From: Chelydra serpentina
Lineage: Eukaryota > Chordata > Testudines > Chelydridae
Assembly (NCBI GenBank): GCA_037349315.1
Contig: JBAIAC010000027.1
Location: 21,306,501 to 21,370,500 of the forward strand
DNA length: 64,000 bases
Reading direction: 5' to 3'
The notes beneath the pieces are model-generated. The model ran no database searches, was not told the origin of the DNA, and saw only the letters and a list, made by a program, of their open reading frames with translations. A program made the translations under genes and the position numbers. This document shows positions 1-10,658 of this stretch, one piece after another (the stretch's first letter is position 1; every line of letters begins with the position of its first letter).

Positions 1-384
1 ACGAGGAGAGGCTGAGGGAACTGGGATTGTTTAGTCTGCAGAAGAGAAGAGTGAGGGGGGATTTGATAGCAGCCTTCAATTACCTGAAAGGAGGTTCCAA
101 AGAGGATGGAGCTCGGCTGTTCTCAGTGGTGGCAGATGACAGAACAAGGAGTAATGGTTTCAAGTTGCAGTGGGGGAGGTTTAGGTTGGGTATTAGGAAA
201 CACTGTTTCACTAGGAGGGTGGTGAAGCACTGGAATGGGTTCCCTAGGGAGGTGGTGGAATCTCCATCCTTAGAGGTTTTTAAGGCCCAGCTTGACAAAG
301 CTCTGGCTGGTCCTGTTTTGAGCAGGGGGTTGGACTAGATGACCTCCTGAGGTCTTCTCCAACCTTAATCTTCTATGATTCTAA
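1..384 (+). mobile_element. CR1 LINE, 3' end fragment
   Basis: This is the 3' end of a chicken-repeat-1 LINE, cut by the window edge. The frame from base 3 to 338 encodes the C-terminus of the reverse-transcriptase protein ([17 protein letters not shown] through LDKALAG) and ends at TAG. It is followed by the short CR1 3' UTR (GGTTGGACTAGATGACCTCC) and one ATTCTATG-like tail unit. It lies in the peroxidase intron downstream of exon 438-644. Only the end of the element is present, so it is inactive here. Confidence 0.93.
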
Positions 385-437
385 GGTGAGGTGCCCCCTC
401 ACTCTTCTGTTCCCTGCAGGAGAAATCCTGACAGTAC

Positions 438-644
438 CTTGATGGGGAAGCAAGGTGGTTTTTTGGCACAGCTGGTCTCACAGTCCTCTCCGCTGCTGAA
501 TGTGACTGTTGCTGGAGTCGCAGGGCCAAAGTCCATGTCATGGTCAATAAACTGGCCCCACTGCATGAAGATGAGCGCCCTGCTCTGATCTGAGACGAGC
601 TGCTCAGTGGGAAAGCGTACAATCTCGTTTGAAACTGCTCGGAC
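438..644 (-). CDS. MPO: Myeloid peroxidase exon with distal heme-site motif
   Basis: This 69-codon exon of an animal heme peroxidase (MPO/EPX/LPO family) starts [12 protein letters not shown] and ends [11 protein letters not shown]. It is bounded by a CCCTCCAG acceptor and an AAG|GTACTG donor. It contains [14 protein letters not shown]. By family knowledge the Gln, Asp, His and Asp of QWGQxxDHD are the distal Gln, the Asp that forms an ester bond with heme, the distal catalytic His and a calcium ligand, and all four are kept. The protein would oxidise halides or thiocyanate with hydrogen peroxide in leukocyte granules. It enters in phase 0, matching exon 1781-1910, which ends in GFPLPL, so the join reads PLPLVRAVSN as in mammalian EPX. 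Later exons lie left of the window. MPO is chosen over EPX by its position next to TSPOAP1; the sequence alone does not decide. Confidence 0.88.
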
Positions 645-926
645 CTGGAGGGATTAAAGCAGAGAGTGTGTGTGTGTAATATGATGGGCTAGGAGCATGT
701 GTTCTGTCGACAAGATTAGGGAGTGGGGGTCAATTCCCAGTGCCATCGGCAGGGGTCTAAGTGAGACGGCAGCTTCTCCAATTTCCTTTTTAAAAATACA
801 AACATTTAAACGGTGAATTCTTTGTTTACTTTTCCTGCAGGCACCATTCTGAACTCCCTTATGAGAGGGCTCTAACTCTTCATTTGCCATCTCTATTCAA
901 GTCTGTTCAGCTCTGAACACACACTC

Positions 927-1093
927 CATAGGTGCCGACTTTACTTTACAAGCAAAAAAAATAAAATGGCCGCCGCCGAATTGCCGAAGCAAAAAAAAAA
1001 AAAAAAACACCCCAAGAATCCCCAGACTGCCGCCCCTTACAAGGTGCCGCCCCAGGCACGTGCTTTCTCATCTGGTGCCTGGAGCCGGCCCTG
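927..1093. repeat. Degenerate non-autonomous DNA repeat
   Basis: A short repeat-like block with A-rich runs and a GCCGCCGAA motif, starting CATAGGTGCCGAC and ending GGAGCCGGCCCTG. Both ends resemble hAT MITE termini seen elsewhere in the window (49086 and 26372), but they do not match each other and I see no 8-bp target duplication. It may be a chimera or two truncated elements joined. Confidence 0.35.
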
Positions 1094-1163
1094 ACTGGGT
1101 TAAGGAGTCTAGGGGGAAATGATGGAGGCAGATTATTCTGCTTTCCACATCAGACAGTCATTT

Positions 1164-1618
1164 TAGGGTACAGCTACACTTCGAGCTGAGGGTGATTAAC
1201 AGCTCAAAGAGATGTGTCCATGCTAGCTCTGATTGAGCCAGCCTGCTAAAAATAGAGTAGGCCACCACAACATGAGCAGCTAGCTGTGCCGAGGACCGAC
1301 CCAGCTATGACAGGGAGGAGGGATAGCTCAGTGGTTTGAGCACTGGCCTGCTAAACCCAGGGTTGTGAGTTCAATACTTGAGGGGGCCATTTAGGGATCT
1401 GGGGCAAAAATTCAGGTTTGTCCTGCTTTGAGCAGAGGGTTGGACTAGATGACCTCCTAAGGTCCCTTCCAGCTGTGATATTCTATGACACTAGGTGGCT
1501 AGCCTCTGCCCATGCCACTGGGGCTACGTCTCTTTTCAGCACGCTTGCTCGATCAGAGCTAGCCCAGGTGCTTTGCCACGTGCTGGGAATTACTCCTGCA
1601 GCCGGAAGTGCAGACCTA
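1164..1618. mobile_element. Inverted-repeat MITE split by a SINE
   Basis: Left arm TAGGGTACAGCTACACTTCG is matched imperfectly by an inverted right arm ending GGAAGTGCAGACCTA. The inner part also folds (GAGCCAGCCTGCTAAAAATAG against GCTAGCC...GATCAGAGCTAGC). The element is interrupted by the SINE at 1313-1490. Removing the SINE restores continuous MITE sequence across AGCTATGACA/CTAGGTGG, which dates the SINE as the younger insertion. No coding capacity. Confidence 0.5.
1313..1490 (+). mobile_element. Turtle tRNA-derived SINE (Cry type)
   Basis: The tRNA-like head has an A box (TAGCTCAGTGG) and a B-box-like GGTTGTGAGTTCAATAC. It is followed by the body GAGGGGGCCATTTAGGGATC and a 3' part shared with the CR1 tail (TTGGACTAGATGACCTCCTAAGG, ending TTCTATGACA). 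CTATGACA occurs directly before it (1305-1312) and at its end (1483-1490), giving an 8-bp direct repeat that overlaps the tail unit. Confidence 0.92.
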
Positions 1619-1780
1619 ATGGCCCTTATGTGCCCCGCCTAGAGATGGCACAGGGGTTCCTGATGGTGGAGAACATGTGCCCTGGGGCCCCTGAGCTACC
1701 CTACCTCTGGCAAAACTCTGAGCTTCCTTCCTACTATTTTAATTGAAAGAATGTAATTTAAATGAAATGACCATCCTTAC

Positions 1781-1910
1781 CAATGGAAGCGGAAATCCAG
1801 AATAACGGACTCCTTCCGTCCAGCCACGAGGGACTGAAACACCATCTTCATACTCCTGAGGCAGCCACCGGCTATAGGCTCTGTTTGAAGCCCCTAAGGT
1901 AGGGCTTCTC
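1781..1910 (-). CDS. MPO: Myeloid peroxidase exon, start of mature chain
   Basis: A 130-bp exon encoding [20 protein letters not shown], then [19 protein letters not shown] and PLPL. It is flanked by a CATCTCCCAG acceptor and a CATTG|GTAAGG donor. Its first base completes the AG|G arginine codon left by exon 4927-5050, giving [15 protein letters not shown], nearly identical to the human MPO and EPX segment at this point. It exits in phase 0 into exon 438-644. No stop or frameshift is present. In the family this is the N-terminal part of the mature enzyme after propeptide removal. Confidence 0.92.
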
Positions 1911-2043
1911 CTGGGAGATGGAAGGAAAGAATCCGTATTTACAATACAGCAAATTATATCATCAACATCATCATCATAGAGCCTAGGAGTCCCCGTCAGG
2001 GGCCAGAACATTGTGCTAGGCACTGTACAGACAGATCAAAAAG

Positions 2044-2674
2044 TCTAAGGCCTGGTCTACAGTACGCGATTATATCGGAATTAGCCTCATTATATCGAAT
2101 TAAAACTAAATCCGTCCACACAACCAACCCAGTTTTGTCTACTTAAAGGGCTCTTAAAACCGGTTTCTGTACTCCACCTCGGCAAGGGGTGTAGCGCTAA
2201 AATCGACATCACTGTTCTGGATTTGAGGTATTGTGGACGCTATTGGCCTCCGGGAGGTATCCCAGAATGCTCCATTGTGACCGCTCTAGACAGCACTTTC
2301 AACTCAGATGCACTCGCCAGGTAATCAGGAAAAGCCCCGGGAACTTTTGAATTTCATTTCCTGCAGTCCCAGAATCGCAAAAGAGCTCTGAATGGGAGGT
2401 ACTGGATTTGATCGCAGTATGGGGAGAAAATCTGGGCGGGCAGAACTCCGTTCAAAAAACGGAATGCCAATGGGCAGCATAGACAGCGTGAACTGTGGGA
2501 TAGCTACTCACAGTGCACCACTCCGAGAGTCGATGCTAGCCACGGAACTGCGGACGCACTCCGCCGAATTAAGGCACTTAGTGGGGACACACACAATTGA
2601 TTGTATAAAATCCCTTCAGAAAAATCGACTTCTATAAATTTGCCCTAATTTCGTACTGGAGACATACCCTTAGA
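2044..2674. mobile_element. PIF/Harbinger-type non-autonomous element
   Basis: About 630 bp bounded by imperfect 23-nt inverted repeats: TCTAAGGCCTGGTCTACAG at the left against the complement of the right end ending GACATACCCTTAGA. The TAAGG...GTCTACA terminus is the same type as the element at 11733-12037. The interior contains GTGGGATAGCTACTCACAGTG, similar to the GTGGGA-rich non-coding part of Harbinger elements. TAA at the left faces TTA at the right, so a target duplication is not clean. Confidence 0.6.
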
Positions 2675-3394
2675 CAGCTCCAAGGAGATGACAGTCTAAG
2701 AATAAGACAAGAGACACCGAGTGGACACAGGCAGGCCAGTGGGGGAGCACAAGGACACAATATCAGTCAGCAGGACAAGCAGGGGCTTCAGCACACCAAC
2801 TGCCTAACCATTGCTGACTTTTTTGTAGGCATCTCTGCACAGGGGCGTGTCAAGGAGGAATTGGAAGGCAGAAAGGAGGTGGCATTGCCGATTCTTTTGG
2901 GAGCCATGGGTGGGGGCAGTGTGGGACAAAGCACAAGGGGCTTGTATGAGCATGTAATGAGAAGGCAATGAAGGAGGGCACAGCTGACAGATGAAGGCGG
3001 GAGTCAATAGTGTGTAAAGCACAGAGCAAAAGCATGGCAAATGTTTCAGTGGCCCCCTGACACACAGCATGCATGAGGACAGACTAGAATAGGAGCTGAA
3101 ATCTGACCTCGGTTTTGGCTTGGGTGTGACTTTCACTCTCGGGGTTTCCAAGAAAGCAGCCTGATTGTGAGGCTTGAGCCAACCGGCCAGGAACACATGA
3201 GGAGGAAATTCTGGCTATTGAGCCACAGCGGGGCACAGAGCCAGCAGTGTAAAGGGCTCCTCAGTAAGCTGAATTGACAGGAGTGTGTAGACACCAAATG
3301 CATGGCCAGGCTCACCATTCCTGGCAGGGATTTTCCCCTGTGTACCCTGTGAGATTTCACCGGAACAGGCCTGGCTAGTGATTTAGGAACAGAA
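2675..3394. other. Peroxidase intron sequence
   Basis: Intron between exons 4927-5050 and 1781-1910. I recognise no exon, RNA gene or clear repeat here. The open frames are short and show no family signature. Confidence 0.5.
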
Positions 3395-3587
3395 AAGCAT
3401 AAGAACAGCCATATTGGGTCAAAGCAACGGTCCATCTAGCCCAGTATCCTGTCTTCCGACAGTGGCCAATGCCAGGAACTTCAGAGGGAATGAACAGAAC
3501 AGGCAATCGCTGAGTGATCCATCTGCTGCCGCCCATTCCCAGCTTCTGGCAAACAGAAGCTAGGGACACCATCCCTGCCCATTCTGG
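3395..3587 (-). mobile_element. Older CR1 fragment, left part of split element
   Basis: Antisense CR1 of a subfamily different from the young copies (CATATTGGGTC...CCATCTAGCCCAGTATCCTG...GACAGTGGCCAATGCCAG). It runs to CCCATTCTGG, where an LTR is inserted, and continues at 4184 with CTGGCTAATAGCCATTGATG. Confidence 0.85.
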
Positions 3588-4183
3588 TGTGACAAAGTTC
3601 CTCCTCTACCTTGGTGAGTCCTGCGCTTATTGGCGGATTTTGATCGCCTCAGAGATCTTCCCCTCTGGTAGAACCCACAGTCAAATTCCTCCTGTGTCTG
3701 ATCAGGAGTTGGGAGGTTTGGGGGGAACCCGGGCCCGCCCTCTACTCTGGGTTCCAGCCCAGGGCCCTGTGGATTGCAGTTGTCTATAGGGTTTCCTGTA
3801 ACAGCTGCGTGACAGCTACAACTCCCTGGGCTACTTCCCCACGGCCTCCTCCCAACACCTTCTTTATGCTTACTGCAGGACCTTCCTCCTGGTGGTCTGC
3901 TGATGCTTGTACTCCTGAGTCCTTCAACTCTTCTCCGTCTCAACTCCTTGTGTGCCTCTTGCTCCCAGCTCCTCGCACGCACCACCACAAACTGAAGGGA
4001 GCTCCTTTTTAAACCCAGGTGCCCTGATTAGCCTGCCTGTCTTAAATTGGTTCCAGAAAGTTCCTGCTTGTTCTAGTGCAGCCCCTGCTCTGGTCACTCG
4101 GGGAACAGAAAACTATTCATCCAATGGCCAGTATATTTGCCTTCTGTCAGACTTCTGTACCCCACTTGTCTGAGTCTGTCACA
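3588..4183. mobile_element. Solo LTR inserted in an old CR1
   Basis: A 596-bp element starting TGTGACAAAG and ending TCTGTCACA (TG...CA ends), flanked by the 4-bp direct repeat CTGG (3584-3587 and 4184-4187). Excising it with one copy of CTGG restores continuous CR1 sequence, so both borders are secure. There is no internal coding region or second LTR, hence a solo LTR left by recombination. Superfamily (Gypsy or endogenous retrovirus) and orientation cannot be set from this copy alone. Confidence 0.88.
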
Positions 4184-4850
4184 CTGGCTAATAGCCATTG
4201 ATGGACCTGTCCTCCATGAACTTATCTACTTCTTTTTTGAACCCTGTTATAGTTTTGGCTTTCACAACATCCTCTGGCAATGAGTTCCTCAGGTTGACTG
4301 TGCGTTGTATGAAGAAATACTTCCTTTTGTTTGTTTTAAATCTGCTGCCTATTAATTTCATTTGGTGACCCCCAATTCTTGTGTTATGAGAAGGAGTAAA
4401 CAACACTTCCTTATTTACTTTTTCCACACTAGTCATGATTGTATAGACCTCTATCATATCCCCCCTTAGTTGTCTTTTTTCCAAGCTGAAAAGTCCCAGT
4501 CTTATTAATCTCTCTTCCTATGGCCGCCATTCCATAGCCCTAATTATTTTTATTGCCCTTTTCTGAACCTTTTCCAATTCCAGCATATCTTTTTTGAGCT
4601 GGGGCGAACACATCTGCATGCAGTATTCAAGATGTGGGTGTATCATGGATTTATATAGAGGCAACATGATATTTTCTATCTGATTATCTACCCCTTTCTT
4701 AACAATTCCCAACATTCTGTTCACCTTTTTGACGGCTGCTGCACATTGAGTGGATGTTTTCAGAGAACTATCAACAATGACTCCAAGATCTCTTTCTCGA
4801 GTGGTAACAGCTAATTTAGACCCCATCATTGTATACGTATAGTTGGGATT
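4184..4850 (-). mobile_element. Older CR1 fragment, right part, with RT relics
   Basis: Continuation of the CR1 at 3395-3587. Minus-strand translation gives CR1 C-terminal segments ([17 protein letters not shown] at 4484; VTTRERDLGVIVDSSLKTS and KSMIHPHLEYCMQ at 4829-4518) in two separate frames, so it is frameshifted and dead. It ends near 4850, just right of the MMGSKLAVT codons, and lies in the intron just downstream of peroxidase exon 4927-5050. Confidence 0.88.
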
Positions 4851-4926
4851 AGATAGGGACGTAAAGCTAGGAAGTTCCTCTAGTGTAGGGAGGACCTGCC
4901 ATCCTCTCCTTGACAGCTAGCATCAC

Positions 4927-5050
4927 CTGTTGTTGCATTCACCCGTGATCGTTCGATAAGGGTTTGTTTCGTCACACGGTATTTTCATATTTTGTTGGGC
5001 ACATCCAGTAGCCTTGGAAATCAATTCCAGCTGAGCTGGGGTCAGCACGT
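4927..5050 (-). CDS. MPO: Myeloid peroxidase exon, propeptide region
   Basis: A 124-bp exon with a TTCTCTTGCAG acceptor and an AACAACAG|GTGATG donor. It reads DVLTPAQLELISKATGCAQQ, then NMKIPCDETNPYRTITGECN and NR. Human MPO has DVLTPAQLNVLSKSSGCA and YRTITGMCNNR here, so the match is direct. Its first two bases complete the GAC codon begun by exon 5799-5974 (FNVT|D), and it leaves AG for the next exon. The two Cys of GCAQQ and IPCDE and the Cys of GECNN are kept. Confidence 0.92.
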
Positions 5051-5798
5051 CTGCAAGAGAATGCAAAGGAGGTTCAGCAACTTGGTGTGCTGGGATTGGT
5101 GCCCCGAGGCAAAAAATTCTTGGAGGCCACTTCTGCACTCTGTCAGATCACTTCCCCAGCTCACTGCTGCCCTCACCAGGATGGAGCCTGCTTTGGTCAC
5201 AGAGCCGCTGTCCAGACTCCCAGTAAAACAGAGTTTGAAGCAGCTGGGCATGTTCACACAGACAGCACCGCCTGGCTTTCAAGCCTCACCTCTGCAGAAG
5301 CGGGAGGGAGATGCCAGAGCGAAGGGGAGGAAGGTGGGACCAGGGAAGAGTTCCCTTCCCATCCCATCCCACAGCTGGGCAGCAGTTATACTTGACCCAA
5401 ATGCCAGAAGAAAGGGTCGGGGGGAGGGCAGGAAGGTCGGCTTTCCCCTTTCACAACAAGGCGCCAAAGGAGCCTCTAGAATTACAACCGCTCCCCCTGC
5501 TTCTGGTCTCCCCAGGGGTTTGTGTCACCGGGGGAGCGATCCGAGAGACATCCGCGCTGACATGCACTACCTGACAGAGAGAGTGTTCACAATGCTGCCA
5601 TGTTTCATGGCCTGCCACTGCCTGGCAACAGACACTGGCATGTACCATGCAGCCACTCAGCTTCTGGCTTTACAGGTGTATCTAATTAAGGGCCCAATCT
5701 TGCAGGACTGAAGTCAGTGGGAGGACAGCTGAGCCCCAAGACACTGGGCAGAGAAAGGGCTCAAGGAGAGGAAGCCAAACTGACTTGCACCCCTGTAC

Positions 5799-5974
5799 CT
5801 GTGACATTAAACTTCCCCTTCACGATCCACTGCAACTTCTCCTTCAGCAGGGTCAGGGTGGTTTCCATGTAATCAGCAGCTCGGATTGCGGCCCTGGTTC
5901 CTGCCACTGGCTGCTTGATATAGCCCAGGACATCTGCAGGGGTGAAGGCTTCGTTCCTCAGTTTCTCCTTTAAA
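5799..5974 (-). CDS. MPO: Myeloid peroxidase exon, propeptide region
   Basis: A 176-bp exon with a strong polypyrimidine acceptor (TTTTTTCTTTCAG) and an ACAG|GTACAG donor. It encodes LKEKLRNEAFTPADVLGYIK, then QPVAGTRAAIRAADYMETTL and TLLKEKLQWIVKGKFNVT. Mammalian MPO/EPX have SYFKQPVAATRTAVRAADY in the same place. Phases agree on both sides: its first T completes CA|T from exon 7761-7845 and its last G starts the Asp codon of the next exon. NVT at the end is a possible N-glycosylation sequon. The frame is intact. Confidence 0.92.
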
Positions 5975-7030
5975 CTGAAAGAAAAAACGTCCTACTGTAG
6001 CTCTGGAGCAGAAACAACCCTACAAGTCGCCCGGGGCCCCTTCTGTCCATGGCCGCTCGTTCCACAGTTACAGTAGTTACTATCCTGGCAAATGTGTGTG
6101 CGGTATGGGGCTAGCAAACATATGTGTGCAGGCCAGAGCTGACCAGCAGGATGTATTGTGGCCTATATGATACAGTCGGGTTCTCCGGAATCTCAGCTTT
6201 CATTTAGAAAACCAGTTAAGTGTCTATCGGTCATGGCTGCAGTGCAGACAGGTATGAAGGAGATTGGATATGTCAAGAGTTCTCATTGGTAGATTACATA
6301 GCATAACTGCCACTCCATTTAAAGGTCCCATAGCCCCATACTGGCTTGGTCATCAGTGCTTGAAAGTTTCCCATTGGCTCCACTGCACACAGAGGCAGCA
6401 CTGCCAGAGAAACTGAGGCAGGAGCACAGGGCAGAGCTATTGGGACTCAGGAACTGATCTCTCTCAGCCTCCCTTCATGTAGCACCAGTCTCACACACAG
6501 AGACCAATAAAGCCACTAGATTCACCACCGTGCTTCGGCTGCTTTGTACTGCTCTTGTGAAGGGAAAAATAAAAACCCCTTAACGATTCCTTTAAAAATC
6601 CATGTCCTCCAATCTGGAACCACAAACATTAAATGTCTTAATCATAACCCAGAATCTGTAATTGTGTGGTTATTGCCTGGCCTTACTACTCGCCACTCCC
6701 AAAACCTTACCATGCTTGGATTTCTTTCAAGCATAACTTTGACTCTGAATTTCCTGGGTTTGGAATGTTGGATATAGACTCACATTGGAAATTGAGGAAG
6801 ATGCATTGTATTCTTAGATGAAAAACTGAACCCAGCCTTAACTCTGGAGTAGCTGCCAGCAGTTCCATAACAATTATGTCAGAGCACAGGTACCCATGAG
6901 GCTCATAGGCAGGTCTTGCATACATGGGGACCGACTGTCTCTGTCCGGCCATCTCTTTTACTGTTATTTTCTACTAAGGACTGTTAAATGCCACATTAGT
7001 GACACCCCTTCTGTAGCCCTGCTCAAGAAT
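5975..7030. other. Peroxidase intron sequence
   Basis: Intron between exons 7761-7845 and 5799-5974, left of the SINE. I see no recognisable exon or repeat; it is mixed, moderately AT-rich sequence with only short spurious open frames. Confidence 0.5.
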
Positions 7031-7214
7031 GGGGGAGGGATAGCTCAGTGGTTTGAGCATTGGCCTGCTAAACCCAGGGTTGTGAGTTCAATCCTTGAGG
7101 GGGCCATTTGGGGATCTGGGGAAAAAATTGGGGATTGGTCCTGCTTTGAGCAGGGGGTTGGACTAGATGACCTACTAAGGTCCCTTCCAACCCTGATATT
7201 CTATGATTCTATGA
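7031..7214 (+). mobile_element. Turtle tRNA-derived SINE (Cry type)
   Basis: A nearly complete copy: tRNA-like head GGGATAGCTCAGTGGTTTG, B-box region GGTTGTGAGTTCAATCC, the GAGGGGGCCATTTGGGGATC body and a CR1-like tail ending in two ATTCTATG units. It sits in the peroxidase intron, sense strand opposite to the gene. Confidence 0.94.
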
Positions 7215-7378
7215 ATGTCACCAATCGCAGACTAGGGCTCAGGCATTGGCCTACCTGGAGTAGAAGAGAGCCTTGGACTAGGGTCAGATATCAGACTGCA
7301 GCATATTACATACGGAGAATTGCCCTGGGCCAGATTCTGACACCTGTGCTCAGGATGAGTCGCACCCTATGCTACAAA

Positions 7379-7649
7379 TAGAATAATAGAATCTCAGGGT
7401 TGGAAGGGACCTTAGGAGGTCATCTAGTCCAACCCCCTGCTCAAAGCAGGACCAACCCCAACTAGATCATCCCAGCCAGGGCTTTGTCAAGCCTGACCTT
7501 AAAAACCTCTAAGGAAGGAGATTCCACCACCTCCCTAGGTAACCCATTCCAGTGCTTCACCACCCTACTAGTGAAAAAGTTTTTCCTAATATCCAACCTA
7601 AACCTCCCCCTCTGCAACTTGAGACCATTACTCCTTGTTCTGTCATATA
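7379..7649 (-). mobile_element. CR1 LINE, 3' end fragment
   Basis: Antisense CR1 tail (ATAGAATCTCAGGGTTGGAAG...) and the last ~65 codons of the RT protein ([20 protein letters not shown] ... LDKALAGMI). It is severely 5'-truncated at about 7649, next to peroxidase exon 7761-7845. Sequence is close to the young CR1 at 33.8-36.0 kb. Confidence 0.93.
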
Positions 7650-7760
7650 GTGTTTCAATAGTGACATTGAAATCAATGGAGCTACCTACTGATGGAGCAG
7701 GGCGCTCTTCACCATGCAGGAGGGTAGGAGAGGCTGACCCTCTGTAAACAGGGTACTCAC

Positions 7761-7845
7761 TGGTTCCGGGTGTACTTATACGCTGTATCCACCAGCCACT
7801 TGGCTTCATCAACACTGCTCAGAAGGGACGGAGCCGACAGCATCC
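7761..7845 (-). CDS. MPO: Myeloid peroxidase exon, N-terminal propeptide
   Basis: An 85-bp exon read as [20 protein letters not shown], then TAYKYTRN. It ends CGGAACCA|GTGAGT, leaving CA that joins T of the next exon (RN-H-LKEKL). Human MPO has SLVLSSMEEAKQLVDKAY here. The acceptor chosen is CTATCTCAG|GGATG, preceded by CCTGCTCCTTCTTCTCTTTGG. The donor and frame are firm, but the 5' border could differ, because the same frame stays open upstream with a hydrophobic run that is more likely the polypyrimidine tract. Confidence 0.82.
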
Positions 7846-9161
7846 CTGAGATAGCTAGTCCAAAGAGAAGAAGGAGCAGGACATGAGGACAACTCCTTCC
7901 CACAAGCTCACTGCACAAATCAGGATTTGCTGTATATATTGGAGCAAGTCTCTGCCCATCACAAGTTGAATCTGCCCTGAGGCTCACTATCTGGCCTCTG
8001 TCCCTCTCTCCTATATCATATACCCACTCTTACAGCTATTCAATCCTCACAGAGCTTGGACATTCAAATATGAGGTTTCCTTTGTACTATTAGCTCTCCC
8101 ACATAGTACATATTGCATCAAATTCTACCCTAAATTACTGATATGTGCACTGAAACTTGACTCCAGTTTAATGTAGCTTTTGTCTGAGAATTGCCTTGTT
8201 CTCTTTGCACTATTATCTCTCCCACATGGTACCTATTGGGGCAGGTTCTGCATAGTTGCTTCTATGTGCCCTAGCTGAACTGAAGAGCGCTGTGTGGCTT
8301 GAAAGTTTGTCTCTTTTACCAAGAGACTGCTCCAGTAAAAGACATTATCTCATCCACCGTCTCTCTAGCTGAAATGGGCATTTCTAGACCAGAGTGGGTT
8401 GGGATTTCTTTTAAGTTTAATCTTTACTCTGAATTTCTTGGGTTTATAACAATTGTTTATGGGATAGTTACAACATCCCTGTTACATTTGTTGTCCTAAA
8501 TTACTGATACATGCACTGCAACTTGATTTCAGTTTCGTGTAGCTTTTGTCTGAGAATTGCCTTGATTTTTAAAAAAATAATAATTTTCACATATGAACAG
8601 TAATGACGACACCCAACTAGAATATGCCACTATGTGATATTACGAGTGGTTTGAAGATGCTGTATCACTCTTTTATTTTCATTTGCTTTTCATTTTTATG
8701 GCCAGATCTACTGGTTCAGGCAAAGGCTTTTCTGCCCCTCGGAAGCAGCACAAAGCAGCGAGTACTGGCCATGGAAGTTGGGTTTACATCTGCTTTGCAT
8801 CTCCACAGTATAGGTTGGAATACGCCTTTTCCTCCTTCTGTCCTTTCCACATTCCCCTGAAGACACATTCTGGTTTCCACCTCCCTCCTGCTATCCTCTG
8901 TGTACCACTACACATGATCATCTCCTCCCCTCACCCCTGAATAGGCCTGGTGCAATGGGTAATTTCTAAAATGAAAGGTACAGAGCTAATGGTCGTCTTT
9001 TCCATTATTCTTCATCACTGAAAGTCTGGAAGAACAACGAGAGAAGACCGACCTTTTGCAAAAGGGAAATTCATCGTGAGTTTCTCTGATAAAAATTATT
9101 ATTCTTCAGTCTCTGCCAAAAAAGAAAAATGAAGAATTCACAATTTATGCTACAAATTATT
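7846..9161. other. Peroxidase intron sequence
   Basis: Intron sequence without a recognisable exon. Two loosely similar blocks (about 8080-8240 and 8490-8570) share CCTAAATTACTGATA, TTTTGTCTGAGAATTGCC and related text, so part of this stretch is a diverged local duplication. Confidence 0.45.
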
Positions 9162-10395
9162 TGTGGTATTACACCCCATATTCATCACAGAATTATTATG
9201 AGTATGGCATAATTATGATATATTTTGTACAAGATAAGGCATGTGAGATATCACTGAAGAGGTTATGATTTACTGAATATGATTATCCTATTTGTATGCA
9301 TGTATCATTCTGGTATCTGAAGTTAGGAATATTGAAATGTGTTTACACCTGGGGAACACAACTAGACAGAATGCAATCAGTCTAGATGGCTGGCTGGGAA
9401 GGGCCATTAGGGCAAACAATAGGTCTTAGAAGATGCTAATCTCCCACAAGGGAGCCTTCTTGGGGAGCTTTCCTGAGGACGCTACAAACAGCCTCTGATT
9501 CATGGCTGCTGTGGCCTTACAGAGACATGTGACCAAGTCACCTAGTACTGGACTCCATCATAGAATACCAGTGTTTTTCCACTGAAAGGCATGGGAACTA
9601 AAGTGGGAAACAAAGGGTTCCCGTCATTTGCAAAAACTATTTAAGGCAGGGAGTGACATCATTGGGGTTCTTCTTGGACTCCCTGCGCAAAGGAGACTGT
9701 TGGAAACATCTGAGGAACAAGGACTGGAACTGGGGAGAAGGGCAGGACCCAAGCTAGAGGGGTTTCTTGTCTGTGACAGGAATAACGGGTTTTAAGCTGC
9801 AAGCAAGTGCAGCTTGCCTTTAAGACTCTGCAAACTGCCTAAATCAACAATTAGGGTGAGAATTTGCTACTCATATCCAATGTCTTTAGTATATTACGTT
9901 TAGATTGCACTTTTGTTTAGTTGCAAGGTAATCTGCTTTGATCTGTTTGCTATCCCTTATAATCACTTACAATCTATCTTTTGCAATTAATACACTTGTT
10001 TTTGTTTTGTCTAAAACCAGAGTGTGGACATTATAACTTGGAGCAGAAAGCTTTTGCATCTCTCTCTCCACTCTGAGGTTCATGAGCTTACAGTTCTCTG
10101 TGCAGTGCCAGATGGTATAATTTGGGGTTTAAACTCCAGAGCGGGGGCTTGCCTGAGAAGCTGGTAAGTACCCTAGCTGTATAGCCTTCCCATGCAGGGG
10201 CTGGTCAGAAAGCCTGTGTGCATGTTACAAACACTGGGTGTGTCCCTACCTGTGTGAATGCTGATCAAAAGAGCAAGCTTGGAGAGCTTAGCAGCTTGTC
10301 ACAGCAGCACAGTGTGAGAGGGAGCCCAGGCTGGGGGGTCTGGGAGGCTCAGTGGCACCCAGTTCCAGGTGGAACTCCAGGGGGAACCTGTGACG
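9162..10395 (+). mobile_element. Solo LTR-like element
   Basis: About 1.23 kb starting TGTGGTATTACACC and ending CCTGTGACG (probably from TGACA), flanked by TTATT (9157-9161) and TTGTT (10396-10400), a 4/5 match for a 5-bp target duplication. A second, inverted copy of its 3' part occurs at 27177-27225 and 30576-30828, where its terminus is again TGTGACGGGTTCC in antisense, supporting this border. It lies in the first peroxidase intron. It has no coding region. Confidence 0.6.
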
Positions 10396-10658
10396 TTGTT
10401 GTACAAAGTTATTTAGCTAGATCTATTCAAAATTCACCTCTCTGCCAATTATTGTGTGGACAGACAATGTCTGAGCTGAGATCATTTAAGGGAAAAAAGG
10501 TCTGATCTGGGGTGCTAAATTTCTTGAAGAACCCATTTAAACTTAATTTTAACTTATAAACTAATTAGAAGATTTATATGTAAAGTCTCAGAGAATTCAT
10601 TCCATATTCAAAGAGTAAGTGCTATACATTTGGGAGACCAGGCTGCATTTTTCATCCC

